A stretch of 39,482 nt of DNA from Phycisphaeraceae bacterium (GTDB lineage Bacteria; Planctomycetota; Phycisphaerae; Phycisphaerales; Phycisphaeraceae), in contig JADLAP010000156.1 of NCBI GenBank assembly GCA_020848195.1, forward strand, positions 1 through 39,482, in the 5' to 3' direction. Below are positions 1 through 8,082 of this stretch, in pieces. Position numbers and translations under genes: made by a program. The notes under the pieces are model-generated. The model saw nothing but the letters and a program-made list of their open reading frames with translations, was not told the DNA's origin and did no database searches. How positions within the stretch are numbered: the stretch's first letter is position 1; each line of letters opens with the position of its first letter.

Positions 1-152
1 CCTCGGAAAAGGTACTCGTGGATGGGCAGAAAGAGCATGGAGATGATCGTGCCCGCGATGACGGCACGGCGCGTCGGCAGGATCAGGAACAGAATCAACG
101 ACACCGCGATCCATCCCATCATGGCCAGGTGAACGATAGGCGACACATTCAT
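1..152 (-). CDS. O-antigen polymerase/ligase-like membrane protein, N-terminal part (partial)
   Basis: The reading frame opens at the ATG at 152 and runs without a stop off the left edge, giving about 50 residues. The visible part is one hydrophobic segment (about residues 6-25), a short basic turn (PTRRAV) and the start of a second hydrophobic segment, ending in HEYLF. Planctomycete exopolysaccharide polymerase or ligase-like proteins begin in this way, with a helix, a short PxRRA turn and then a second helix. The flippase gene immediately upstream on the same strand supports a role in surface polysaccharide assembly. Function is inferred from this fragment and its context only; it could be another polytopic membrane protein. 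Confidence 0.5.
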   Translation of the reverse strand, partial: MNVSPIVHLAMMGWIAVSLILFLILPTRRAVIAGTIISMLFLPIHEYLFR

Positions 153-232
153 GATCGGACCCAATCAAATAAAAAATGGCGGGGAAAACAGGCTTTCACC
201 CGCGGATGGCGAAACAAAGCCCAATGGTCACG

Positions 233-1717
233 TCAGAGCGGCCGCCGGTGGAGCAGACGCCACGACGACCAGAGCACGGGAATCCAGACGACGAAGGCGA
301 CGGCGAGGGCGGCGAGGATGACGATGTATTTCGATGTATCCCGCGCGTGCAGGGCGCTGGAGGTCAGCAGGCCCAGAACGGAACTGACGAGAATGAACAC
401 GGAGAACGCCAGGTCGTCCAGGCCGGTGGCGAGTTTGCGCCGCAGCAGAGGCAGCAGCAGCGCGAAGTATTTGGGCAGTTCGGCGACGCCGACGGCCAGG
501 ACGACGCCGATCATGCCGCAGCCGGTCATGTAGCGTTCGCCAAGGTGATAGCCTGCGGGAATCGCCGCGGCCGCGACCACGAGCTTGGCGCCGTGGCTGA
601 TCGCCAGCCATTTCGACTTGCCCAGCGCCAGCGCCGCCGGCGTGTAGTTGACCGCGAGAATCTGGAACCACGCGCTGAACGCCATGGCCTGGAGAATCGG
701 TCCGGCGTCCCAGTATCGGTGGTCGTACATGATGGACACAATATCGCGGCTGCCCACCAGCAGCGTCGTGATGGTCAGGCCGCCGATCAGCAGCAGGGGC
801 CTTCGCAGGCGGCCGGCTTCCGAGGCCAGGTCCCGCCCCGCCACGGTGATCTTGCAGTACAGCGGGAATATCACGCTGTGCGACACCTTCTGGAGCATTT
901 CCGTCGGCACGAGCGACCAAATCACCGCGATGCCGTAGACGCCGAGCATTTCCGTCGAAACCAGTTTGCCCAACATGATGCGGTCGAGCTGCCGGGCGAG
1001 GAAGGTGATCACCGTCGTGGCGAAGATCCAGCGTCCGAAGCTGTACAGCGAGTCCAGCGAATCACGATCCATCCGGAACCGATTGCGCAGGCCGGGGATC
1101 AGGAAATGGCTGAGAATCGAGCGGACCAGCGTCACCGCCACGGCTCCGGCGACCAGCGCCCAGACGCTGCGGTCGACATAAGCCCATGCGATCATGACCA
1201 ACAGGCCCACCGCCTGCGCGACGAGCATCTGCACCGTCTGCGAGCCGACGGTCAGGTGCTTGTTGAGCGTGGCCAGCGCGGTGGACTGGAAGCCGGTGAT
1301 GAAGGCGGTGGCGCCCACGGCCGGCAACAGCCACAACAGTTGCGGCTCGTCGTAGAACATCGCAAACGGCCATGCGAACAGGATGGTAGCCAGCCACAGC
1401 GCCAGGCCGCGAAGCACGCCGATGGTCCACGCGGTGTTGAGGAAGTCCGGCTTATCGCCCTTGTCGCTCTGGATGATGTTCTGCGTGATGCCGAAGTCGG
1501 AGAACATCTGAATCGCGGCCATGAAGATGCCGACAAGCACCATCAGACCGAACGCCTTGGGAAACAACATGCGGCTGAGGATGAGGTTGCCGGCCAGGCG
1601 GATGACCATCATGCCGATCTGGCCGGCGACGGTCCAGATGGAGCCGGCGACCGCCAGCCGTTTGAGCGACCGAGGCGGAGCTGAAGCAAGCGGTGTGGAG
1701 GAAGCGGTGGCGGTCAT
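233..1717 (-). CDS. Wzx-type polysaccharide flippase / lipopolysaccharide biosynthesis protein
   Basis: A 494-residue polytopic membrane protein with roughly 12 hydrophobic segments, of the length and layout of the MOP-superfamily polysaccharide transporters (Wzx/RfbX). These flip lipid-linked oligosaccharide units across the inner membrane for polymerisation. After a Pro/Ser-rich N-terminus, the first membrane pair (about residues 25-75) contains SIWTVAGQIGMMVIRLAGNL, and the loop with FSDFGITQNIIQS is typical of the family. The ATG overlaps the stop of the upstream glycosyltransferase gene by 4 nt (ATGA at 1714-1717), so the two are translationally coupled. The partial polymerase-like gene follows after 80 nt, making a polysaccharide assembly operon. 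The repeat-unit substrate cannot be read from the sequence. Confidence 0.85.
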   Translation of the reverse strand: MTATASSTPLASAPPRSLKRLAVAGSIWTVAGQIGMMVIRLAGNLILSRMLFPKAFGLMVLVGIFMAAIQMFSDFGITQNIIQSDKGDKPDFLNTAWTIGVLRGLALWLATILFAWPFAMFYDEPQLLWLLPAVGATAFITGFQSTALATLNKHLTVGSQTVQMLVAQAVGLLVMIAWAYVDRSVWALVAGAVAVTLVRSILSHFLIPGLRNRFRMDRDSLDSLYSFGRWIFATTVITFLARQLDRIMLGKLVSTEMLGVYGIAVIWSLVPTEMLQKVSHSVIFPLYCKITVAGRDLASEAGRLRRPLLLIGGLTITTLLVGSRDIVSIMYDHRYWDAGPILQAMAFSAWFQILAVNYTPAALALGKSKWLAISHGAKLVVAAAAIPAGYHLGERYMTGCGMIGVVLAVGVAELPKYFALLLPLLRRKLATGLDDLAFSVFILVSSVLGLLTSSALHARDTSKYIVILAALAVAFVVWIPVLWSSWRLLHRRPL

Positions 1718-3093
1718 CGTGTCGCACCCTCCGTCAGTCGCGGCGAAGGCCGGCGCTTATCCATGTTCAAGGGTGTGTGCATGGTTGAGTTCACGTCGGC
1801 ATCGTCCGGCAGAGGCAGCGGGAAATCCGGTTTCGTTCGGCTTGTTCCAAGAACCCAGTGGTACACCTGCATCACCTGACGGGCCTTGGCGTCCCACGTG
1901 AACTGCGACAGCACGCGCTGCCTCGCCCGCTGCCCCATGGCGCGGACCGCGGCCGGATCGCCGGCGAGTTGTGTGAGAATCTGCCGCAGATGGCCGAGGA
2001 TTTCCTCGCGCCGGCCCATGGGAATGGCAAAGCCGGTGGCGGGGGAAACCAGTTCGCCGGGGCCGCCGTAGTCCATGACGATTGGAACCAGCCCCAGGGC
2101 CATGGCTTCGAGCACCACCGCGCCGCCGAACTCGCGGATGCTGGGGAACGCGAACACGTCGGACTGGCGCAGCCGGTGTTGCAGTTGCGTGTGATCGACC
2201 CAGCCCGGCAGGCTGACGCCATGGTCCAGGTGCTTGCGCGTCACCTGCTCGCGGATGGCGGGCATCAGCGGGCCGTCGCCGATGATCTCCACCACCACGC
2301 GGCCCTGGCGGATCAGTTCCTCCGCGGCGTCGATCAGCAGGTCGGGCTGCTTGTAGGGCACGAGACGACCGACGAATGCCACGCGCAGCGGCAAAGCCGG
2401 CTCGCGATCCACCGGCTGATCGAAACGCCGCGGATCGACCGCGTTTTCCGGGATGTAGACGCATTTATCCTTCGCCCATGTGGGCATCTGATCGCGTGTG
2501 GCGCGGGAGCCGACGATGATCGCACCCGCGTGGCGACGTGTGGCGCGGTAGCCGGGCATCAGACGGTACATGCCGCGGATGTAGCTGAGCCATTCGCGTT
2601 CTCGCCGCCGGGCGCTGTCGAACTCCCGAGGCCAGGGCAGCCCGCCGTTGAGCGGACCGAGCACGAACGGCACGCCGGCCTTCGCGCACTTGCCCGCCAG
2701 CGGACTGGAAGCCGTCGGGCTCAGCGGCGTCAGGCGATGCACCACGTCAAACTCATGCTCACGAATCCGCCGGCCCAGCAGTTTCCACACCTGCCGCTCG
2801 AAATACAGATAAGACAGCGATGAAATCGCGGTGATCGTCGTCCAACCCTTGCCCTTGCCGCCGCAGATGCCGTAGGCAAGCCTGGCCAGTGGACGGGTGA
2901 CTTTTTCCGAATCAATGGCGACGAAGTCCCGGCCTTCGACCAGGCCCGCTTCGAGGAACGCCTCACGGTTGCGCACCTGTGTGGCCACCAGGGCGTCAAC
3001 ATGCCGCGCGATCGCCCGGCTGTGCGACCAGCCCTCCAGCGGAACGCTGACCCAGCGCGGATTGGCGGACTCGGCGATCAACAACACACGCAT
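1714..3093 (-). CDS. Glycosyltransferase family 4 (GT4, GT-B fold)
   Basis: 459 residues. A Rossmann-like N-terminal half starts with MRVLLIAES, and the C-terminal half carries the retaining GT4 signature: RVAFVGRLVPYKQPDLL, then the nucleotide-sugar-binding EX7E motif in REFGGAVVLEAMALG (E, seven residues, E). GT4 enzymes transfer a sugar from a nucleotide-sugar donor to a lipid-linked or saccharide acceptor on the cytoplasmic side. It is first in the operon with the flippase and polymerase-like genes, and its stop codon overlaps the flippase start. No strong Shine-Dalgarno is visible before the ATG; the start was chosen because the beta strand MRVLLIAES is the normal beginning of the fold. 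Donor and acceptor are unknown. Confidence 0.88.
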   Translation of the reverse strand: MRVLLIAESANPRWVSVPLEGWSHSRAIARHVDALVATQVRNREAFLEAGLVEGRDFVAIDSEKVTRPLARLAYGICGGKGKGWTTITAISSLSYLYFERQVWKLLGRRIREHEFDVVHRLTPLSPTASSPLAGKCAKAGVPFVLGPLNGGLPWPREFDSARRREREWLSYIRGMYRLMPGYRATRRHAGAIIVGSRATRDQMPTWAKDKCVYIPENAVDPRRFDQPVDREPALPLRVAFVGRLVPYKQPDLLIDAAEELIRQGRVVVEIIGDGPLMPAIREQVTRKHLDHGVSLPGWVDHTQLQHRLRQSDVFAFPSIREFGGAVVLEAMALGLVPIVMDYGGPGELVSPATGFAIPMGRREEILGHLRQILTQLAGDPAAVRAMGQRARQRVLSQFTWDAKARQVMQVYHWVLGTSRTKPDFPLPLPDDADVNSTMHTPLNMDKRRPSPRLTEGATR

Positions 3094-3216
3094 GTTCGTC
3101 CGATCATAGATGCTGGCCGATGGGCGCGATGCGCCGGCTTCGGCCGATGGTGGAAGGCAAGCCGTCCTGCCGATAGATATCGCAGAACGCCGTTTTCATC
3201 CCCGCATGGAGCGAAC

Positions 3217-4110
3217 GTGACGACATCGCCGCGATTACCGGACTTTCTGATTATCGGGGCCGCCAAATGCGGCACCACGACGCTGTACCGTTACCTTTGC
3301 CGTCATCCCAATGTCTTCATGCCCGCCGACAAGGAGCCGTGTTTCTTCGACTCCAGAATCAACTTCCCCGGCGGTCTGGCGGGATATCAATCGCTGTTCG
3401 CCGAGGCCCGGTCCGACCAATTGATCGGCGAAGCCTCCACAAACTACACGTTCTGGCCCCATGTGCCTGACGCGGTGGAACGCATCGCCGAGCTTATCCC
3501 CCGCGCGAAGCTGATCTACATCATGCGACATCCCGTCGACCGGGCCTACTCGCATTACGTCCATCGCTTCACCAAGGAGTTGTATCCCGGCCAGCCGTTT
3601 CATCTGTCGTTCGAGCAGTTCGTCGAGATCGACCCGATGTGCATCGACACGAGCCGGTACGCCCGGCAGATCGAGCGGTATCTGACGAAGTTCGAGAGGT
3701 CTTCGCTGCTGCTGCTGACGATGGATGATCTGATCCGCGATCCGGCGAGCCTGGTGAAGAAGACGGTGGCGTTTCTGGGTCTTGATCCCACGGTGAATCT
3801 GATGGGCGGTGGGCCGATCAAGGACAACGAAGGCACATCACAGCGCGAAGGCAAGCTGCGGTACTACGCCACGGGGCCTTTCCGCCGCAATCCGGTGACG
3901 CGGCTGCTGGCGTACGCGCTGGGCAAGTCGTTCCGCAACTGGGCGTACAGCCGGCTGAGCCGATCGTTCTACGGGAAACAGATGCGGGAAGCGTACACAC
4001 CCATTCCCATGCAGCCTCAAACACGGGCGAAACTGATCGAGGAATTCCGCCGGTCCAATGAGCAGGTGGCGCGGATGCTCGGTGTCGATCTGTCGCACTG
4101 GAACCGGTGA
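3217..4110 (+). CDS. PAPS-dependent sulfotransferase (sulfotransfer_1 type)
   Basis: 297 residues from a GTG start with a GGAG ribosome-binding site 5 nt upstream (3208-3211). The frame remains open further upstream, but that part has no family character and would overlap the glycosyltransferase gene. The N-terminus carries the 5'-phosphosulfate loop AAKCGTTT (about residues 15-22). The 3'-phosphate-binding stretch RHPVDRAYSHYVHR follows at about 104-117. Both are characteristic of cytosolic-type sulfotransferases that move sulfate from PAPS to a sugar, lipid or peptide hydroxyl. It is divergent from the exopolysaccharide operon, so a polysaccharide substrate is the simplest reading. The peptide-tailoring cassette downstream gives an alternative. 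Confidence 0.85.
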   Translation: MTTSPRLPDFLIIGAAKCGTTTLYRYLCRHPNVFMPADKEPCFFDSRINFPGGLAGYQSLFAEARSDQLIGEASTNYTFWPHVPDAVERIAELIPRAKLIYIMRHPVDRAYSHYVHRFTKELYPGQPFHLSFEQFVEIDPMCIDTSRYARQIERYLTKFERSSLLLLTMDDLIRDPASLVKKTVAFLGLDPTVNLMGGGPIKDNEGTSQREGKLRYYATGPFRRNPVTRLLAYALGKSFRNWAYSRLSRSFYGKQMREAYTPIPMQPQTRAKLIEEFRRSNEQVARMLGVDLSHWNR

Positions 4111-4113
4111 AGA

Positions 4114-4136
4114 CGCGACAAGTCACGGCGCTACGT
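4114..4136 (+). repeat. Short palindromic repeat, family CGCGACAAGTC, copy 1
   Basis: A 23-bp element just behind the sulfotransferase stop codon. It recurs at 17585-17607 with one base different. Its core CGCGAC-AA-GTCACG is a near-palindrome that could form a hairpin, and it continues as GCGCTACGT. The rest of the 4137-4259 interval shows no gene or further structure that I can support. Confidence 0.6.
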
Positions 4137-4259
4137 ACGTCTGTACCGCCAATCGACATCACCCGTTTCATTTCCAGTGGTGGCAAGGCTCCGCCCCCGT
4201 CAACTGCGCTGAATTCGCGCGCAGCGACCTGCCAATGGGTTCTTCCTCGCCGACTGAAA

Positions 4260-4814
4260 TCAGTCGAGCGGTTCGAGCAGCGCGCCGTCGATCTCCAGAC
4301 TGCAGGCTTGTCCGAGGACATCGATCTGCAGGATCAGGCGATGTGACGACGTGCGGTTTTCGATCAGCCCCTGGATGCCGCACAGCGGCCCGCTGCGGAC
4401 GACCACGCGGATGCCGACACGGAGGTAGGGGTATGGGTCCAGGCTGGCCGACGAAGCCAAAGCCTGGCGAATGCTGTCCAGTTCCCGGATCAGTTGGTCC
4501 TGGTCTCTGACGTCGATGATCTGCGCCACCCGGCCGGTGCGGTCCAGGTCGTACACGTGTTCCCGGCTGCCGTGGAAGAACACGTAGCCCGGAAACAGCG
4601 GCAGATCGACCACAGCCTTGCGTTTGCCGTAGAGCCGGGACGTTGTGACCAGAGGCAGAAACGACTGACACCCCAGGGCGTCAATCGTCGTGGCGACGGC
4701 TTTCTCCTGCCGGCTCCGCGTGTGGAGGACGAACCACCGCTGTGCGGTCGCGGCGTTGACCAGCGACCCGCAGGTAGGGATTGTCTGTCGGGGTTCGATC
4801 AGGCAGGACGTCAT
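4260..4814 (-). CDS. NusG/RfaH-like transcription antitermination protein
   Basis: 184 residues with the NusG N-terminal (NGN) fold at about residues 25-110: it starts at RWFVLHTRSRQEKAV and continues through LPLFPGYVFF. A KOW-like region follows at about 130-155 (VGIRVVVRSGPLCGIQGLI). Specialised NusG paralogues such as RfaH, LoaP and UpxY load onto RNA polymerase and allow it to read through long polysaccharide or biosynthetic operons. A GAGGGAGAGCAG sequence right before the ATG is a good ribosome-binding site. The gene lies between an exopolysaccharide locus and the peptide-tailoring cassette, so it probably controls one of the two; which one cannot be read from sequence. Confidence 0.85.
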   Translation of the reverse strand: MTSCLIEPRQTIPTCGSLVNAATAQRWFVLHTRSRQEKAVATTIDALGCQSFLPLVTTSRLYGKRKAVVDLPLFPGYVFFHGSREHVYDLDRTGRVAQIIDVRDQDQLIRELDSIRQALASSASLDPYPYLRVGIRVVVRSGPLCGIQGLIENRTSSHRLILQIDVLGQACSLEIDGALLEPLD

Positions 4815-5206
4815 CTGCTCTCCCTCTCGCCGACGCGGTCTGGCGATTTCTTCCCAGTCCGACGTGAGCGAAACCCATGATTGACTCTATGGGGGTCGTA
4901 CCACGCCCCCGAAGGTTTGCCACTGATATGGACGGATTGACCGATCGCTCACGTCGTTTGTGACGGCTGTGCAATCTGTGCGGACGAGCGGATTGTAGGC
5001 CGCCCATGGCTGGTTTCTTCAGTGGAAATACGGAAGAAATGGACAGGAGATTCTCGACGCTTCTGTCGGTTGTCCCTGGGGAAACTGTCGCCATGGTTCT
5101 CGGACGTTGAGACGGACCTCTGCAGACGGAGCAGGAATCGCACCGATTCCAAGCCATAAGGGCTGCTCCGCGCCTTGGGGCGTGGCTGCGACAGGAAGCG
5201 TGGCGT
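4815..5206. other. Divergent intergenic region, no gene supported
   Basis: 392 bases between the NusG-like gene (minus) and the nucleotidyltransferase gene (plus). It should hold both promoters, but I see no convincing -35/-10 pair. The nucleotidyltransferase frame remains open back to a TGA at 5108-5110, with no ATG, GTG or TTG start that looks better than the ATG at 5207. Other open frames here have no family character. Confidence 0.5.
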
Positions 5207-6499
5207 ATGGCCGATGTGGTCCATGCAACCGAAGCAACAGTGGGGCAGGACGATGCCGAATCGTCCGCGGCTTTGGCGGTGGCGTGGAACAATCGCCGCA
5301 TCCTGTACGTGCTCGAACGGCTGGCGGCGCGGTTTCATCAGGCCGGCGTGCCGCTGATGGCGCTCAAGGGCGCTGCCTTGCAGTTGACGCTCTACCGTCA
5401 GCCCTGGCAGCGGACCATGGGCGATCTGGATGTCCTGGTTTCGCCGGACCGCATCGAACAGGCGATGGAACTGATCCGGGCCGAGGGGGGGCAGATCAGT
5501 CAGACGCTGATGCGGCCGGACTTTTTTCCACGGTACTACTACGAAGCGCAGATCACGTTTCCCGGCATCGTGCCCGTGGTGATGGACCTGCACATCAGGC
5601 CCTTCCGTCCGCTGCGCTACGCGCGGCATGTGCCGGACGATGGACTGTGGGATCGTGCCCTGCCGGTGGACCTCGGCGGCCATCCCGTGATGATCCCGTC
5701 GCCGGACGACATGCTGCTTCACCTGGCGGTGCATCTGGCGATTCACGGCGGCGCAGGCCAACGGTGGCGGCGGGACATCGTGCAATGGATCGCACGCTAC
5801 GGCGATGTGCTGGACTGGGACCGGCTGCTGCGCACGGCGTGGCACTGGCATTTGTCGCTTCCGTTGCGAGAGGGTTTGCGCAATGCTCAGGAATGTTGCG
5901 ATGAGCAACTGCTGCCTCGCCGCGTGAAGATGGCACTGCTGCGTGAACCGGCGGGCTGGCGTGACCGGCTGGCGCTGTGGCAGGCGCCGCGGGACAACGA
6001 TCATCCGCTGTGGCACGTCGCGGTGTCGGCCCTGACCACGCCGGGCCTGTGTTTTGTCGCGGGATATCTCTGGGCGGCGTTGGTCCCGCAGCCGGCTCAT
6101 ATGCGCGAAAGCTATCCCTACGACCATTGGGGCTGGCTCCCCGCGGCGCATGCGCTGCGTTTCACCCGGCCGCTCTGGGGATGGCTGCGGCCGCTGCTGG
6201 CGCGGTGGCGCGGCGTGGAAGTCGTCTGCGACGATCATGGCCGGCGCGTTCTGGCCACCAGCCGCGTGCTCGAAGCCAACAGTGTCGTGCTGCGGCGCGA
6301 GCAGGGCGGCCTTGTCCGTTACATGGCAACCGGACTGCATCCCAACGTACGCCGCGTCGGAGGACGTATCCTTGCCATTCGCAGGCTGCGACGCGGCGAG
6401 CATCTCGTCCTGCCTTCCGACCCGACTTCCGATAATCGTGAAACAGAACCGATCCATCCAACGCCCGATCAGCCGGACCATCAGGAAAAAGCGGCCTGA
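5207..6499 (+). CDS. Nucleotidyltransferase family protein (NTP_transf_5 type)
   Basis: 430 residues. Family features are the lysine-containing LMALKGAAL (about residues 49-57) and the RTMGDLDVLVSPDRIEQAM stretch (about 70-88), whose DxD motif is the metal-binding signature of the nucleotidyltransferase fold. A further HLAVHLAIH helix follows at about 168. Proteins of this family are uncharacterised for the most part. They occur beside PqqD-like and HPr-kinase-like genes in exosortase-associated and lasso-peptide-type clusters, which is exactly the context here. AGGAAG about 9 nt before the ATG serves as ribosome-binding site. A start further upstream, in the frame open from 5111, cannot be excluded. 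Nucleotide transfer to a peptide or small molecule is inferred only. Confidence 0.82.
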   Translation: MADVVHATEATVGQDDAESSAALAVAWNNRRILYVLERLAARFHQAGVPLMALKGAALQLTLYRQPWQRTMGDLDVLVSPDRIEQAMELIRAEGGQISQTLMRPDFFPRYYYEAQITFPGIVPVVMDLHIRPFRPLRYARHVPDDGLWDRALPVDLGGHPVMIPSPDDMLLHLAVHLAIHGGAGQRWRRDIVQWIARYGDVLDWDRLLRTAWHWHLSLPLREGLRNAQECCDEQLLPRRVKMALLREPAGWRDRLALWQAPRDNDHPLWHVAVSALTTPGLCFVAGYLWAALVPQPAHMRESYPYDHWGWLPAAHALRFTRPLWGWLRPLLARWRGVEVVCDDHGRRVLATSRVLEANSVVLRREQGGLVRYMATGLHPNVRRVGGRILAIRRLRRGEHLVLPSDPTSDNRETEPIHPTPDQPDHQEKAA

Positions 6500-6561
6500 T
6501 ACAGTCGTCATACTCATCCCAGCCGTCATAACCGTCGATAGCCATTCCAGAGGAACCTGCG

Positions 6562-6768
6562 ATGAGCGATGCGAACGACAAACCTGCGGAAGCGAACGTG
6601 ACGCCTTCCACGTCACCCGCGACGGAACAGGCGGACGATGCCGCGTCCTCCCGTCGCCAGTTCGTGTTTCGCATGACGCGACGGGCTGCGTACGTGGCGC
6701 CGATCGTCATCGCGCTTGCCGCCACGCGCACCGCCTCCGCCAGCTCTCCGTCCGGCGCGCCGTCTTGA
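6562..6768 (+). CDS. Small Tat-signal-like peptide of the PqqD/HprK-like cassette
   Basis: 68 residues starting at an ATG preceded by AGAGGAAC. The first 29 residues are hydrophilic and rich in Ala, Thr, Asp and Glu. Then comes SRRQFVF (30-36), which matches the twin-arginine consensus SRRxF. A hydrophobic run follows at 42-54 (AAYVAPIVIALAA), with TASA at 57-60 as a possible signal peptidase site. Cleavage there would leave only eight residues, SSPSGAPS, ending in serine. It lies 62 nt after the nucleotidyltransferase and 63 nt before the PqqD-like gene, so it is the obvious candidate substrate of the cassette. It could instead be a small single-pass membrane protein. No known family was recognised with certainty. 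Confidence 0.7.
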   Translation: MSDANDKPAEANVTPSTSPATEQADDAASSRRQFVFRMTRRAAYVAPIVIALAATRTASASSPSGAPS

Positions 6769-6831
6769 TGCACGATCGCGTTGTCCTGTTGCTCGCGGCC
6801 CAGAATCCTGATTCCTCGACTTTTGACAACC

Positions 6832-7167
6832 ATGCTTGAGCCGACCCACACCGCTTCGCCCTATCCGACGCTGGCATCGGACGCCTGGCAGCGATCGTCG
6901 TCGCCGTGTCCCTGTCCCGTGCCGCGGAGCGATCTGGTTCTCGAACAACTCGACGATGAAGCGGTGCTTTTCGATCCGCGCGATCGCAACACCTACCGTC
7001 TCAACCAGACTGCCGTGGCCGTGTGGACCGCGTGCAGGCCGGGGCGTTCCACGCACGACGTCGCGGCCGCGCTGCTCGATGCCTACGACGTCGAACCCGA
7101 ACAGGCCATGGCGGACGTGATCCAACTGATCGCCTGCTGGACCAGCCAGGGATTGATGACGGCATGA
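6832..7167 (+). CDS. PqqD-like peptide chaperone (HPr-rel-A type)
   Basis: 111 residues. The C-terminal 75 show the PqqD fold pattern: LVLEQLDDEAVLFDPRDR, YRLNQTAVAVW, then a helical section with VAAALLDAYDVEP and a final WTSQGLM. PqqD-like domains bind the leader of a ribosomal peptide and present it to a modifying enzyme. The stop codon overlaps the start of the kinase-like gene (ATGA at 7164-7167), which indicates coupled translation. No Shine-Dalgarno is visible before this ATG, and a TTG at 6781 in the same frame is an alternative start that would add 17 residues without family character. The tiny peptide encoded upstream is the likely client; this is inference. Confidence 0.8.
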   Translation: MLEPTHTASPYPTLASDAWQRSSSPCPCPVPRSDLVLEQLDDEAVLFDPRDRNTYRLNQTAVAVWTACRPGRSTHDVAAALLDAYDVEPEQAMADVIQLIACWTSQGLMTA

Positions 7168-8039
7168 AACGCTATCTCCACCTGCAACTGGGTTCCATCG
7201 AGATCGCCGTCCACAGCCAGTACGCGCAGGCAGCCAACGATCTGCGGCATCTCTATGCCGATCAGGGCGTGCGGGAGATCGGCGAGGATCGTCTCGACCG
7301 CGAGCGCGTCGTGGTGGTCGAAGCCGTGCGATCGCCGAACAGTTCATGGCTTGGGCCTCGGTACGACATCACCGGCGATCACGGCCCGGCCTTCCGCAAT
7401 CTGCAGCCGCGCGAGGTGCTGCCCTACCTGGAGTGGGCCATCAACTGGCAGGTCATCGACGGGAAACCGGATTACCTGCAACTGCACGCCGCGACGCTGT
7501 CGGTGGCGGGCAAGGGCGTGGTCCTCGCCGCGTCGTCCGGCTCCGGCAAGAGCACTCTCGCGGCGGGACTCATCGCGCGGGGCTGGCAGTATCTCAGCGA
7601 TGAGTTCGCTCTCATCCGCTCCGAAACCGGCTGCGTCGAGCCGTTCCCCAAAGCCCTCTGCATCAAGGCCGGCTCGTTCTCCCTGGTCGAATCCCTCGGC
7701 CTGCCCCTCTGGCGACGCAAGCACTACGTCAAAGCCTTCAAGGGACTGGTCGGTTACGTCAATCCGCACCACGTCGGCCCCAACGTCGTCGGCATTGCTT
7801 CGCCGGTGAATTTTGTGATTTTCCCCCGCTATACCGCCACGCCCACGCCGCGACTGACGCCGATGTCCCGCGCCGAAGCCACGCTCGAACTGGCGTCGCA
7901 GTCGTTCAACCGCCATCAGCATCGCGTGCAGGGCATCGATGTGCTGGCGAAGCTCGTCCGCGAAGCACAGTGCCTTCGCATGGAAACCGGCGATCTGCGA
8001 GCCTCCTGCGATATGCTCGAATCCCGCATCGCCGCATGA
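7164..8039 (+). CDS. HPr kinase-related protein (HprK-like, cassette kinase)
   Basis: 291 residues. The P-loop AASSGSGKSTLAAG lies at about residues 121-134, followed by YLSDEFALI at about 142-150, the Walker-B-like segment normal for HprK relatives. The N-terminal 100 residues do not resemble those of true HPr kinases, and no HPr or PTS gene is nearby. Family members of this size act in HPr-rel-A systems of unknown role, and a relative in the paeninodin lasso cluster phosphorylates the C-terminal serine of its precursor peptide. The neighbouring tiny peptide ends in serine, so it is a plausible substrate. The ATG overlaps the PqqD-like stop codon. It closes the cassette, facing mnmA. Confidence 0.83.
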   Translation: MKRYLHLQLGSIEIAVHSQYAQAANDLRHLYADQGVREIGEDRLDRERVVVVEAVRSPNSSWLGPRYDITGDHGPAFRNLQPREVLPYLEWAINWQVIDGKPDYLQLHAATLSVAGKGVVLAASSGSGKSTLAAGLIARGWQYLSDEFALIRSETGCVEPFPKALCIKAGSFSLVESLGLPLWRRKHYVKAFKGLVGYVNPHHVGPNVVGIASPVNFVIFPRYTATPTPRLTPMSRAEATLELASQSFNRHQHRVQGIDVLAKLVREAQCLRMETGDLRASCDMLESRIAA

Positions 8040-8052
8040 CCCCCCGGATGTA

Positions 8053-8071
8053 CGCCGCTCGCGGCGTCGCG
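8053..8071 (+). repeat. Palindromic repeat CGCCGCTCGCGGCGTCGCG, copy 1
   Basis: A 19-bp element in the 43-nt gap between the convergent kinase-like gene and mnmA. The part ACGCCG-CTCG-CGGCGT forms a perfect 6-bp hairpin with a 4-nt loop. The same 19 bases occur inverted at 32484-32502. It may work as a transcription barrier between the two genes. Confidence 0.6.
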
Positions 8072-8082
8072 GAACCCTTCAT

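Noticed and set aside
176-1684. Long plus-strand open frame opposite the flippase gene, and similar long frames at 1858-2823, 7939-10236 and 13298-14314
   Set aside because: They lie antisense to clear genes in very GC-rich DNA, are rich in Arg, Gln, His and Asp and show no fold or family; they are codon shadows.
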